Source of the DNA: CAVPCZ01 sp963779225 | GTDB taxonomy: Bacteria; Bacteroidota; Ignavibacteria; UBA10030; UBA6906 | Direction: 5' to 3' | Length of the DNA stretch: 64,000 bases | NCBI GenBank assembly: GCA_963779225.1 | Contig: CAVZWW010000003.1 | Location: 744,001-808,000, forward strand | Notes under the pieces: model-generated | Seen by the model: the letters and a program-made list of their open reading frames with translations, nothing else | Database searches by the model: none | What the model was told of the DNA's origin: nothing | Position numbers and translations under genes: made by a program | Shown here: positions 16,942-26,387 of the stretch, piece by piece | How positions within the stretch are numbered: the stretch's first letter is position 1 | Layout: the number at the start of each line of letters is the position of its first letter

Positions 16942-18063
16942 TCAGAGCAGTTCCCCGTACAGTTGTTCGAGACGGGTGATCTGCTTCTCCTGGTCAAAGT
17001 ATTCCTCCACGCGCGCCCGTCCCGCTCTTCCCATCCGTACACGCAGATCCGGATCTCCAGCCAGCCGTTCGAGGCCGTCGGCCAGCGCCCGCTGATCCTG
17101 CCGCGGAACCATGATCCCGTTCAGTCCGTCCACCACAATATCCACGACGCCGTCGGTATTTGTGGACACCACCGGAAGGCCCATTGCCATCGCCTCAATC
17201 AGCACGACTCCGAACGATTCCGCATGCGACGGAAACGCAAGGATGTCGAATGATGCCATGAGAGCGGGAATGTCCGTGCGGTATCCGGTAAACGTGACGC
17301 GGTCTTCCACTCCCAGTGAGTGTGCGGTCGCACGGATTGTGCTTGCGTATTCCTCTTCTCCGTAACTCGCATCCCCCACCACGAGAAAGCGAACAGTGCT
17401 GCCGCGGTCCCGGAGAATCCGTGCCGCCTGCAGGAGTTCTTCGTGGCCCTTGCCCGGGGACATTCTTCCCACAAAGCCGATAAGTACCGTTTGTTCGTGA
17501 ACACCGAACATGTTCCGGGTGGACTGTCGTTGTCCGGGGGAGATTGTGAACCTCTGGAGGTCGACCGCATCAAAAAGGGTGACCACGCGGTCCGGGGTGA
17601 CCGGGGTCGTTGCCAGAACATTCCGGTGAATGACGCTGGAAATGGCCAGCACACGTCGGACATGGCGGTACGTATACCGGTGAAACAGATCCTTCTTGGA
17701 AATGTACGAGCCCATCCGTTTGCTGAGGACAATCGGCACGTGCCGGCCGGACAATTGCATTGCCGGCACCAGTGTGGCGAGGTCGCGCGAGTGCTGGCAG
17801 TGAATGACATGGATACTCTCCGCCCGGAGGAACTTCGCGAGCCGCCAGACAGGTCCCGGATGGAGGTATCCGTAGACCGGAAACGTGAGCGTGTTGACGC
17901 CGATTCGCTGTGCCTCTTCAGCAAGGCGGCCGCCGGGAAGGGTTGCGAGCCAGAGGGCGTGACCGCGGTCGCGCAGCATCCGCGACATCTCCAGCGCCTG
18001 CATTTCAAGACCACCCCAGGAAGGGGAGAAGCAGGTCTGAAGGATGTGCAGGTCTGAGGTCAT
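16942..18063 (-). CDS. Family 4 glycosyltransferase
   Basis: 373 residues with a GT-B fold. The N-terminal half has QTCFSPSWGGLEMQALEMSR, the acceptor-side glycine-rich loop. The C-terminal half has VGRMSPGKGHEELLQAA and the nucleotide-sugar EX7E motif in SHAESFGVVLIEAMAMGLPV. It transfers a sugar from an NDP-sugar to a lipid or glycan acceptor; the specific polymer is unknown. It lies 85 bases downstream of citrate synthase on the same strand but is functionally unrelated. No other glycan genes are nearby. Confidence 0.88.
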   Translation of the reverse strand: MTSDLHILQTCFSPSWGGLEMQALEMSRMLRDRGHALWLATLPGGRLAEEAQRIGVNTLTFPVYGYLHPGPVWRLAKFLRAESIHVIHCQHSRDLATLVPAMQLSGRHVPIVLSKRMGSYISKKDLFHRYTYRHVRRVLAISSVIHRNVLATTPVTPDRVVTLFDAVDLQRFTISPGQRQSTRNMFGVHEQTVLIGFVGRMSPGKGHEELLQAARILRDRGSTVRFLVVGDASYGEEEYASTIRATAHSLGVEDRVTFTGYRTDIPALMASFDILAFPSHAESFGVVLIEAMAMGLPVVSTNTDGVVDIVVDGLNGIMVPRQDQRALADGLERLAGDPDLRVRMGRAGRARVEEYFDQEKQITRLEQLYGELL

Positions 18064-18148
18064 GGTGGGACGGTGAGAAAATAATGCGGCACTCCCTCCC
18101 CGCCCGTGGAGGTGGAGAAAGGAGTGCCTGCAGAGTGTGTGGTGTGTG

Positions 18149-19456
18149 TCAGCCTCTCTGGCTCAACAACGGCACATCACGTTTGTCGTAGCCGAGGTAG
18201 ATCTGACGTGGACGCGCGATCTTCTGTTCCGGATCCACAATCATCTCCGCCCATTGGGCGAGCCAGCCGGACATTCGTCCGATCGCAAACATCACCGGGA
18301 ACATATCCAACGGGAATCGCATCGCTTGATAGATAAGGCCGGAATAGAAATCGACGTTCGGATAGAGCTTCCGCTTGATGAAATATTCATCCTGCAGCGC
18401 AATCCGCTCGAGCTCGAGTGCGATATCCAGCTTTGGATTCCGACCGGTCACTTCGAACACCTGATCCGCCAGCCGCTTGATGATAGAGGCGCGCGGATCG
18501 TAGTTCTTATACACCCGGTGTCCAAAGCCCATCAGACGTCCCTTGCCGTCCTTGACCTCCTTGATGAAGGCCGGCACCTTGTCCAGGCTGCCAATCTCGT
18601 CGAGCATACGCAGCACGGCTTCGTTGGCTCCGCCGTGCAGAGGTCCGTACAGGGCTGCCGAGGCCGCGGCCGCGGCACTGTACGGATCGACATGTGAACT
18701 CCCCACGCCGCGCATGGCACTGGTGCTGCAGTTCTGCTCGTGATCGGCATGCAGGATGTAGAGCACATCCAGTGCCTTTTCCAGAACCGGATGCGGCTGG
18801 TATTTGGGTTCGGCGAGCCTGAACATCATGTTGAGGAAGTTGCCGGCATACGACAGGTCATTGTCCGGGTGTACGTACGGCAGGCCCATGCTGTGACGGT
18901 AGGCGAAGGCTGCGAGCGTGGGGGCTTTGCCAATGAGCCGGTAGAACGTGAGTTCTTTTTCCTGTTTGTCATCCAGATGTTTTGCCGTGGGATAGAATGT
19001 TGAAAGCGCTGCCAGGGCGCTCACGAACATCCCCATCGGGTGGGCATCGTGATGGAAGCCATCCATGAGTTTCTTGACGTTTTCATGAACAAACGTGTGT
19101 GTGGTGATATGCCCGCTCCATTCGGCGAGTTGTGCCTTGGTCGGGAGTTCGCCGTAGATCACCAGGTAAGCCACTTCCAGATACGTGCAGCGTTCGGCGA
19201 GCTGTTCGATGGGGTATCCGCGGTAGCGCAGGATCCCCTTGTCACCGTCGATGAACGTGATTTTGCTCTTGCACGAAGCGGTGTTCATGAAGGCCGGATC
19301 ATACGTCATCATGCCGAAGTCGTCGGGATTGACTTTGATCTGCCGGAGATCGGTTGCGTGGATGGTATCGTGTTGAATGGGGATCTCATAGACTTTCCCC
19401 GTTCGATTGTCGGTAACAGACAATGTCGGTTTTGTCGTATCGCCTGCGGCGTGCAT
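18149..19456 (-). CDS. gltA: Citrate synthase
   Basis: 435 residues. Condenses acetyl-CoA and oxaloacetate to citrate. It is type II in length, with an N-terminal beta domain (KVYEIPIQHDTIHATDLRQI). Catalytic motifs are intact: LHADHEQNCS, GPLHGGANEAV (first His), GFGHRVYKNYDPRA (second His and CoA/oxaloacetate contacts) and PNVDFYSG (catalytic Asp). ATG 19456 is preceded by GAGGAGAA. It is the only TCA enzyme in the window. A long perfect inverted repeat lies upstream of it (19537-19575). Confidence 0.97.
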   Translation of the reverse strand: MHAAGDTTKPTLSVTDNRTGKVYEIPIQHDTIHATDLRQIKVNPDDFGMMTYDPAFMNTASCKSKITFIDGDKGILRYRGYPIEQLAERCTYLEVAYLVIYGELPTKAQLAEWSGHITTHTFVHENVKKLMDGFHHDAHPMGMFVSALAALSTFYPTAKHLDDKQEKELTFYRLIGKAPTLAAFAYRHSMGLPYVHPDNDLSYAGNFLNMMFRLAEPKYQPHPVLEKALDVLYILHADHEQNCSTSAMRGVGSSHVDPYSAAAAASAALYGPLHGGANEAVLRMLDEIGSLDKVPAFIKEVKDGKGRLMGFGHRVYKNYDPRASIIKRLADQVFEVTGRNPKLDIALELERIALQDEYFIKRKLYPNVDFYSGLIYQAMRFPLDMFPVMFAIGRMSGWLAQWAEMIVDPEQKIARPRQIYLGYDKRDVPLLSQRG

Positions 19457-19536
19457 TGGTATTCTCCTCGCTGAAGTGAATGGACATGAACCACGGCAAA
19501 GCAGCTGTTGTCAACGGAAGGGAAGAACAGTGGATT

Positions 19537-19575
19537 CGTATCCCGTGATGTCGGGCCGTCACATCACGGGATACG
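19537..19575. repeat. Perfect 15-bp inverted repeat between the tricorn-like gene and gltA
   Basis: CGTATCCCGTGATGT (19537-19551) and its exact reverse complement (19561-19575) with a nine-base loop. It sits downstream of the protease stop and upstream of gltA, both on the minus strand. No U tract follows on either strand, so it may be a terminator of the factor-assisted kind, an mRNA end-protecting structure, or an operator. Confidence 0.75.
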
Positions 19576-19620
19576 CAAAACCTACAAAGATCAATTCAGA
19601 AAAACAAGCCTGTGGACCGG

Positions 19621-22600
19621 TTATTTCTTTGGAAACGGCGGTTGCGCCGGGAAGGTGAATGGTTCCTCAGCGATCTTCTTGAGAACCACCTCCAGGGCCT
19701 TCTCGAGCTGCAGGTCCCTGCCTGCCATCACGGATGCCGGATCGTTATCCAGGAAGATGTCGGGATCTGCACCATGATTTTCCACCAGCCAGGTTCCCTT
19801 TGGTCCGAAAAACGCGTTGTTGGATTGTTGCACCGTGCCGTTATCGATGGTGGTCTGTCCGTTCAGGATGCCGACTAGCCCCCCCCAGGAGGGGACTCCC
19901 ACGACGGTTCCGAGTTTTCGCGCCTTGAAGTGTTCGATGAAGGCCTCCCCGTCCGAGCCGTTTTGTTCATTGGAGATAGCTACGTAGTGTGCCGACGATG
20001 CGGAGCCGGGGTAGCGGAAGGGAACCATGCCGTTGAGGACGTTGTATGCGGTCATCTTCCGTTCAAGTTTGTCGATCAGGAAGTATTCCGTCCATCCCCC
20101 TGAATTCCTCCTTACGTCGATGATCAGCCCCTCCTTGTAGCGGAACGCGCGCCAGAATTTGTCAAACTCCCCGATTCCCCCCGCCCCCATGGCGTTGATA
20201 TGCATATACCCCACTTTCCCGTTGGACGCCTTGAGCACATATCGGATATTATCGGTCAGCCAGCGGAGATAGCGGAGCGAGGCGTCATATCGTATCGGGA
20301 CCACCTCATATGTTGTCGCCCCCCGGGCAGAGGGTACCGCATTCACGGTCACCGTGAACTTCTGTCCCGGTGTCATTTGCAGGAGCCGGTGATAGTCGGC
20401 GGGGGGGGTCACTTCTGTTCCGTTGATCGCGATGAGGTAGTGCCCCTCCTGCACGTTGATGTCGGGTCGTGACAGGGGGGCGGCCAGGTTCAGGTTATAC
20501 TCGGTTGGCCCGTAGATGCGCGTGAAGCGGTAGAAGCCGCCTTTCGGATCCGGGGAGAGGTCGGCACCCAGCCAGCCCGTAAAGACCGGTGTTGTGGAAG
20601 GAGTGTGCGGTCCCGTGTCCCCCCCGCTGATATAGGTATGCGAGACACAGAGTTCGCCGACCATCTGTGAGAGCACCCAGTTCAGCTCTTCCCGGGAGGA
20701 GAGCGCGGGGATATAGGCACGGTAGAACTCTCCCATCTTCTTCCAGTCTCTTCCGTGCATGCCCGGATCATAGAAAAAGTCCCGGTACCAGCGCCATGTG
20801 TCGGAGAAGATCTGATTCCATTCCCGCTGATTGTCGACGGTGTACGGAAGTGTGCCGAGGGGCAATATCCCTCCCCCTGTTTTCGTCTTGTAGGCTTTCT
20901 CGACGGTGGTGGTGTCGTACTCGTTTTCCCGCCGGGTCAGGAGTTGTTCCCCGTTCACCGAGAGACGAAACTCGCGGATCTTCTCGCCAAGCGTCACCTC
21001 CTTCTTCTTTTCCATGTCAAAAATATGGAGGTCCCATTTTGTGGCTGCGCCCGGTTTGAAGAGCTCTTCATATTCATCTTCCGTGAATTGCGGCACCGAG
21101 CACCAGGCGACCTTGCCTTTGCCTGCCTGGAGGAAGAAGTAGTTCCCTGCGGGGACGGGGAGCGGGAGGGTGCGTTTCTGGATTCCGTCCACGTCGATGC
21201 GGAATGGATCTGCGGCTTTCTGGCCCGGCGTGGCTGCCTCGGAAAACGGCGGCTTGTCATGGGCGGCAAGCTGTACCGCCATCACCTGCTGCGGGGATTT
21301 CAAGACATGATTGTCTTCATAGAAATCCATTGCCACCGAGAAGTTTCTGCTTGAGAGGTAGTACAGATAGCGGCCGCCCGCATCGAAGCGCGGGTGAAGG
21401 TTGTCAAAAAAATCATCGGTGACGGCCGTACGGGTTCCCCGGTCCAGACTGTAGATAAACACCTGGTTGTTCCGGTTGAACTGCACCAGACTGTAGCAGA
21501 TCCATTTGCTGTCGGGGGACCATCCATAGTCTGCGATCTCCCACGTGAATTCATCATTTTTCATCTGATGGGAGGTATCCACTCTGGTCAGCTTCTTTGT
21601 GGCCGTATCCAGGACAAACAGTGCATAATCCTTGTTGCCGAAGAGGATTTTCTTACCGTCGGGCGACCAGACGAGGCGGTAGGTGGTCCGGTCGAGTGTG
21701 GTGGTGAGGGGTGTCCATGCGCCCCCTTTCACGGATTGCGTGTAAATCTGATATTCGCCCGATTTATCGGAAAGAAATGCGACCGTCTGTCCGTCGGGAG
21801 AGAGCGCGGGATGCATCTCTCGCGTGCCGGCCGTGGCAGAAAGGTTAAGGGCGGGCTTGTTCTCACCCGCGACGGCGAAAAGGTCTCCGCGCGCCTCCAC
21901 CAGCACGGTTTTTCCATCATTGGCGATATCCGCCGCGTGTATATAATCCTTTGCGTCGATGGTGCGCGTCCGCGTCATCCACCGGTCGCTCGGGATATTC
22001 AGGTGCAGTTGCGTGATGGCGTGTGTGCGGACGTCCAGAAGATGCAGGTACCCGTCGTGGAGGTAAATGATCGTGGCTCCATCCGTGGAGGGCATCATCA
22101 CGTCCACATCATTGTATGTGGTGATCCGGGTGATCTGCTTTGTCGTGAGATCCATCGCGTAGATGTTGGCAACGCCGTCGGCACGGTCCGAAACGAAAAA
22201 CATGGTGTTGCCGATCCACATGGGATAACTGTTCTTCCCGACATAGTCGGTGATCGCTGTGAAGGTGTTGGTGCTGAAATCATACCGCCAGATATCCTGG
22301 TACCGGCCCCCCTTGTAGCGCTTCCAGTAATACTCTTCGTTCCCGCGGCGGCAGTAGAGCATGGAAGAGCCATCCGGCGAGAAGCTGCAGAGCACACCGC
22401 GCTCAACCGGAAGCTGCTCGGGAAGGGTTCCGGATTTACCGACGCTATAGAGCATGGGATCCCGGGAAATGGCAATATCGAACATGGAGCGGAAAATGAC
22501 GCGTGAACCGTCGGGTGTCCATGCAAGTGTTTGCACCGAACGGGGCATATAGGTGAGGCGCGTCGGGGTTCCGCCGGCGGCAGGCATGAGATAGACGTTC

Positions 22601-22863
22601 GTACCGTCGTCATACTGTGCGGTGAAGGCAAGGGTGGTGCCGTCGGGGGAGAACCGTGCCGCGAATTCCCGGCCGGGATGGCTGGTAAGGCGGGCGGCGG
22701 TGCCGCCGGCAGTTGTCGCAGTCCACAGATCTCCCTCGTAAGTAAACACGATGGCTTTCCCGTGGATGTCGGGGTAGGTCATCAATCGTCCCTCGTCCGC
22801 CGCACGCACCAGAAGAGGGAGGAAGAAGACAAGGAGGATGGGACCACCAAATTGACGGAACAT
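19621..22863 (-). CDS. Secreted tricorn-type S41 protease with beta-propeller repeats
   Basis: 1080 residues. A signal peptide (~1-22) is followed by WD40/TolB-like propeller repeats (FSPDGTTLAF, WTPDGSRVIF, LSPDGQTVAF, WSPDGKKILF). A helical core, a PDZ domain (~750-850) and the C-terminal S41 peptidase follow. The nucleophile serine is in NEQNGSDGEAF and the catalytic His is in SHTYISGG. Homologues degrade peptides of medium length; export suggests a periplasmic or outer-surface role in protein breakdown. It lies 45 bases after ppk on the same strand. Confidence 0.92.
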   Translation of the reverse strand: MFRQFGGPILLVFFLPLLVRAADEGRLMTYPDIHGKAIVFTYEGDLWTATTAGGTAARLTSHPGREFAARFSPDGTTLAFTAQYDDGTNVYLMPAAGGTPTRLTYMPRSVQTLAWTPDGSRVIFRSMFDIAISRDPMLYSVGKSGTLPEQLPVERGVLCSFSPDGSSMLYCRRGNEEYYWKRYKGGRYQDIWRYDFSTNTFTAITDYVGKNSYPMWIGNTMFFVSDRADGVANIYAMDLTTKQITRITTYNDVDVMMPSTDGATIIYLHDGYLHLLDVRTHAITQLHLNIPSDRWMTRTRTIDAKDYIHAADIANDGKTVLVEARGDLFAVAGENKPALNLSATAGTREMHPALSPDGQTVAFLSDKSGEYQIYTQSVKGGAWTPLTTTLDRTTYRLVWSPDGKKILFGNKDYALFVLDTATKKLTRVDTSHQMKNDEFTWEIADYGWSPDSKWICYSLVQFNRNNQVFIYSLDRGTRTAVTDDFFDNLHPRFDAGGRYLYYLSSRNFSVAMDFYEDNHVLKSPQQVMAVQLAAHDKPPFSEAATPGQKAADPFRIDVDGIQKRTLPLPVPAGNYFFLQAGKGKVAWCSVPQFTEDEYEELFKPGAATKWDLHIFDMEKKKEVTLGEKIREFRLSVNGEQLLTRRENEYDTTTVEKAYKTKTGGGILPLGTLPYTVDNQREWNQIFSDTWRWYRDFFYDPGMHGRDWKKMGEFYRAYIPALSSREELNWVLSQMVGELCVSHTYISGGDTGPHTPSTTPVFTGWLGADLSPDPKGGFYRFTRIYGPTEYNLNLAAPLSRPDINVQEGHYLIAINGTEVTPPADYHRLLQMTPGQKFTVTVNAVPSARGATTYEVVPIRYDASLRYLRWLTDNIRYVLKASNGKVGYMHINAMGAGGIGEFDKFWRAFRYKEGLIIDVRRNSGGWTEYFLIDKLERKMTAYNVLNGMVPFRYPGSASSAHYVAISNEQNGSDGEAFIEHFKARKLGTVVGVPSWGGLVGILNGQTTIDNGTVQQSNNAFFGPKGTWLVENHGADPDIFLDNDPASVMAGRDLQLEKALEVVLKKIAEEPFTFPAQPPFPKK

Positions 22864-22908
22864 GTTACCTCCGGAAGAAAGGGAGTGTGAAATAACGATG
22901 GTGAAGCT

Positions 22909-25155
22909 TCAGGGCGTGTCGCGTGGCAGAACCCGAAGGGTACGCGTGACCTGGGTCCGGGAGCGGATGATACGCGTTTGACTGTCCGTCTGATCATCTC
23001 CCCCGGATGCATCCAAACGCGTGTACAGGCCATCCGGGCCGAGAACGCGTGCCCGGACACGATCCTGTCGTGCGGTTTCAAGCACTTCCTCGGCGATCTG
23101 ACGGAGAAGAACCGGATGTTCCACCGGAAACATCAACTCAACGCGGCGGTCCAGGTTACGGCCCATCAGGTCAGCGCTGCTCAGAAAGAGTTCCTGGTTT
23201 CCGCCGTTTTCGAAGAGAAAGACACGGCTGTGTTCCAGGAACCGGCCGACGATACTGATGACCCGGATATTGTCGCTGATGCCTTTGATGCCCGGTCTCA
23301 GGCAGCATATACCGCGAATGATCAGGTCGATGGAGACGCCCGCCTGGGAGGCTCCGTACAAGAGCTCGATCATCCTGGTGTCCGTGAGGGAATTCATCTT
23401 GAAGATGAGCCGTGCGGGGCGTCCGGCACGGGCATGGGCGATCTCCCGTTCCACGAGCGCGGTGATCCGCGTTCGCAGGTTCACCGGTGCCACCGCCAGT
23501 TTGCGGAAGGCGTCGATTCTGGAGTATCCGGTCAGGAAATTGAAGACTTCCGTGGCGTCCGCGGTGATGTCATCCCGGCATGTGAAAAAGCTCAAGTCGG
23601 TGTAGATGCGTGCCGTGACGGGGTTATAGTTGCCGGTTCCCAGATGAACATACCGCCGGAGACCGTCCGGTTCCTTCCGTACGACCAGCGCCATCTTCGC
23701 GTGTGTCTTCAGACCCATGAGGCCGTAGACCACATGAACACCGGCACGCTCAAGCTGTTTTGCCCAGCCGATATTGTTCTCTTCGTCAAACCGTGCCTTG
23801 AGCTCCACCAGAACGGCGACCTGTTTGCCGGCCTCCGCAGCGCGGACAAGCAGAGGAATCAGCGGAGACTCTTTTCCGATGCGGTAAAGTGTTTGTTTGA
23901 TGGCCAGAACGCTGGGATCGTCCACCGCGCTTTTAATGAATTGCACGACGGGGGCGAAGGAGTCGTACGGGTGGTGGAGAATCACATCGCCGCGGCGGAT
24001 ACTGCTGAAAATATCTTCGGACTCATCATCCGCCAGCGGCAGGGCGGGATGAATCGGCGGATCTTTGAGATCGGGGCGCGGAATCTTCAGGAGCTGCATC
24101 AGGTGGCTCAGGCCGAGCGGGGGGGAGAGTTCGTAGACGTCGGCGGGGATGACCTCAAGATTCTCGATAAGAATATCCTTTATGCGGGCGGGCATGGTGT
24201 TCTGGACGCCCACACGGACCACCGACCCGAAACGCCGGAGCCTGATCGATTCTTCGATGGAGCTGAGCAGATCATCCGCTTCGTCTTCCTGGATTTCGAT
24301 GTCGGCATTCCGTGTCACGCGGAACGCATACGATTCCTTGACCGTCATACCCGGGAAGAGCAGGCCGACATTTTCCGCGATGAGGTCCTCGAGCCAGACA
24401 AAGCGCAGAGGTGCGGGGGTGCCGTCCCCTCCAGGAATCTGTACCAGGCGGGGAAGCACGTCGGGAATTTTGACCCGGGCGAACCGCTCTTCTCCCTTCG
24501 GGTCGATCACCACCACTGCAAGGCTGAGGCTGAGGTTGGAGATATAGGGAAACGGATGGCCCGGGTCGAAGGCGAGCGGCGTGAGGACCGGGAAGATCTC
24601 CCGGGCAAAGAGATCCGCAAGGGCCTGTTGCTCCACGGGGGAAATGTCAGGCATGGTCAGGAGATGGATGCCTGCCTCGACAAGGTGCGGCTGCAATTCG
24701 TTCCGGAAACACGAACTCATTTCCTTGACCATGCCTGATACGCGCGCGTGGATGGCATCCAGTTGCTGCAGGGGGATGCGGCCGTCCGGGGAAAGGTCGG
24801 CCACGTTGGCCAGCAACTGGTCCTTGATGGCTGCCACGCGGATCATGAAGAATTCATCCAGATTGGAACTCACAATCGAAAGGAATTTGGCGCGCTCCAG
24901 CAAGGGATGGCGCCAATCGTGGGCTTCCTCGAGGACCCGCTGATTGAACTCCAGCCAGCTCAATTCACGATTGATGTAGAGACTCGGGTCGAGTGAGGGA
25001 GGAAGGTAGGAAAGGAGCCGCTCTTTGAATGTCGGACGCCGTCTCCGTTTGGTGCGGGGGGAACGGGTTTTGCGACCGCCGGTGATACCGTCGGTTCCCC
25101 CTTTGGCCGGACCGGCGGAAGGAGGATTGGAGTCCGCAGATTGGGGCTGTTGCAC
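22909..25155 (-). CDS. ppk1: Polyphosphate kinase 1
   Basis: 748 residues. Reversibly transfers the gamma phosphate of ATP to inorganic polyphosphate. An extra basic, low-complexity N-terminus of ~45 residues precedes the N domain (YINRELSWLEFNQRVLEEA). The phosphorylated His is in YVHLGTGNYNPVTARIYTDL, and the second conserved His in FLEHSRVFLFENGG. Start is GTG 25155 with AAGGA eight bases upstream. Polyphosphate supports stress survival and phosphate storage; a PstS-like protein in this window is too distant to link directly. Confidence 0.96.
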   Translation of the reverse strand: MQQPQSADSNPPSAGPAKGGTDGITGGRKTRSPRTKRRRRPTFKERLLSYLPPSLDPSLYINRELSWLEFNQRVLEEAHDWRHPLLERAKFLSIVSSNLDEFFMIRVAAIKDQLLANVADLSPDGRIPLQQLDAIHARVSGMVKEMSSCFRNELQPHLVEAGIHLLTMPDISPVEQQALADLFAREIFPVLTPLAFDPGHPFPYISNLSLSLAVVVIDPKGEERFARVKIPDVLPRLVQIPGGDGTPAPLRFVWLEDLIAENVGLLFPGMTVKESYAFRVTRNADIEIQEDEADDLLSSIEESIRLRRFGSVVRVGVQNTMPARIKDILIENLEVIPADVYELSPPLGLSHLMQLLKIPRPDLKDPPIHPALPLADDESEDIFSSIRRGDVILHHPYDSFAPVVQFIKSAVDDPSVLAIKQTLYRIGKESPLIPLLVRAAEAGKQVAVLVELKARFDEENNIGWAKQLERAGVHVVYGLMGLKTHAKMALVVRKEPDGLRRYVHLGTGNYNPVTARIYTDLSFFTCRDDITADATEVFNFLTGYSRIDAFRKLAVAPVNLRTRITALVEREIAHARAGRPARLIFKMNSLTDTRMIELLYGASQAGVSIDLIIRGICCLRPGIKGISDNIRVISIVGRFLEHSRVFLFENGGNQELFLSSADLMGRNLDRRVELMFPVEHPVLLRQIAEEVLETARQDRVRARVLGPDGLYTRLDASGGDDQTDSQTRIIRSRTQVTRTLRVLPRDTP

Positions 25156-25190
25156 GTGTGGCTTCCTTGTTCATCGTTGCCCGCAGACAT

Positions 25191-25219
25191 AATATCCTCT
25201 CTTTGACGGAAAGAAACAA
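25191..25219 (-). promoter_or_regulatory. Candidate sigma70 promoter for ppk1
   Basis: On the minus strand TTGTTT (25219-25214), 17-bp spacer, GATATT (25196-25191). The predicted start near 25184 leaves a 29-base leader. Confidence 0.4.
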
Positions 25220-25250
25220 GGTGCTGCCCGGCACTGTGACAGCCTGGTCA

Positions 25251-25287
25251 AAATGTCATGTCTTTGCGACCGGCAGAAATGTCATGT
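25251..25287. repeat. Pair of 11-base direct repeats upstream of the esterase promoter
   Basis: AAATGTCATGT at 25251-25261 and again at 25277-25287, spaced 26 bases start to start. The second copy touches the -35 element of the candidate promoter. Confidence 0.55.
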
Positions 25288-25315
25288 TGGAACTTATCGA
25301 ATCGTTCCTTACTAT
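25287..25315 (+). promoter_or_regulatory. Candidate sigma70 promoter for the esterase gene
   Basis: TTGGAA (25287-25292), 17-bp spacer, TACTAT (25310-25315). The predicted start near 25322 gives a ~77-base leader before ATG 25399. Confidence 0.4.
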
Positions 25316-25398
25316 TGTATGACGTTCACTCAATGCCGGGAAATGCTCTTCTCCTTCTGAAACGAAGGGTTCTCATCACCATCTGCCGGGGTACTTCC

Positions 25399-26310
25399 AT
25401 GAAACGCCGGTTTCTTTATTCTCTCGTTTTGCTCCTTGCTGCACTGACGTCCGCCTTTCCTCAACAGAAACTCGCCGAGACGTCAGCATCGACGATCGAT
25501 ATCATGCAGAACTATCGCGTCGTTCCGAATATCACGTACGCGGTAGCGGACAACTACGAGTGTAAACTCGACGTCTATGCCCGCCGGACGCCCGATGTCA
25601 TGATGCCGACCGTGATTTCCATCCACGGCGGAGGCTGGGTGGGCGGAACAAAGGAAGGAGCTCAATTGACCCTCCTTCCCTATCTGGAAATGGGGTTTTC
25701 CGTGGTGAATGTTGAGTACCGCCTCGCCAGGACTGCTCTTGCCCCGGCGGCCGTGGAAGACTGCCGGCTCGCTCTTCGCTGGGTGTTCAAGAACGCCAGG
25801 GTCTACGGCTTTGATACCACGCGCATTATCGTCACCGGCGGTTCGGCTGGAGGGCACCTCGCCCTCATGACGGGTATGCTCGACTCGTCCGCCCTCTTCG
25901 ACGCAACAAGAGAATGGGATCAGACAGATGTGCCGCTCAGGGTGGCCGCCATCATCAACTGGTACGGCATTACCGACGTGAACGACCTTCTCGCCGGTCC
26001 GAACCGGCAGAACTATGCCGTTTCGTGGCTCGGTAGTCAGGCCGGCCGGGAGGAATTGGCCAGGCGCGTCTCGCCGCTCACGTATGTCAGGAAGGGACTC
26101 CCTCCCATCCTGACAATCCATGGAGACCAGGACGAACTCGTGCCGTACAGCCATGCTGTCCGGCTGCACAACATGCTTGAAAAGGCCGGGGTGCCGAATC
26201 AACTCGTGACCATCCCCGGGGGGAAGCACGGCGGCTTCAGCCGGGAACAGATGGCTGACTTCTACGGGACGATCCGGAATTTCCTGAAGCGGCATGGAGT
26301 GTTGAAGTGA
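25399..26310 (+). CDS. Secreted alpha/beta-hydrolase (BD-FAE/carboxylesterase-like)
   Basis: 303 residues. A signal peptide (~1-21, ending SAFPQQ) precedes an alpha/beta-hydrolase domain. Oxyanion motif: SIHGGGW. Nucleophile elbow: GGSAGG. Acid: HGDQDELVPY. The catalytic His is in GGKHGGF. The HGGGW pattern places it with hormone-sensitive-lipase/feruloyl-esterase-type enzymes that remove acyl or acetyl groups, often from polysaccharides. ATG 25399 is used because it starts the signal peptide; upstream in-frame codons are non-coding in character. It stands alone before the STAS paralogue. Confidence 0.87.
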   Translation: MKRRFLYSLVLLLAALTSAFPQQKLAETSASTIDIMQNYRVVPNITYAVADNYECKLDVYARRTPDVMMPTVISIHGGGWVGGTKEGAQLTLLPYLEMGFSVVNVEYRLARTALAPAAVEDCRLALRWVFKNARVYGFDTTRIIVTGGSAGGHLALMTGMLDSSALFDATREWDQTDVPLRVAAIINWYGITDVNDLLAGPNRQNYAVSWLGSQAGREELARRVSPLTYVRKGLPPILTIHGDQDELVPYSHAVRLHNMLEKAGVPNQLVTIPGGKHGGFSREQMADFYGTIRNFLKRHGVLK

Positions 26311-26329
26311 CGCAGAGGTACCGCATGCC

Positions 26330-26358
26330 TTGACTATGTCCTGTGAAGCTTGTATCAT
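26330..26358 (+). promoter_or_regulatory. Strong sigma70 promoter for the second STAS gene
   Basis: TTGACT (26330-26335), 17-bp spacer, TATCAT (26353-26358). The predicted start near 26365 gives a 23-base leader ending in GGAGGTACC before the ATG. Confidence 0.6.
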
Positions 26359-26387
26359 GGTTCGTCATTCATTCCAGCGGAGGTACC

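Noticed and set aside
22978..24738. 586-codon open frame on the plus strand opposite polyphosphate kinase
   Set aside because: Antisense shadow of ppk1, which carries all conserved motifs; no ribosome site or homology signal.
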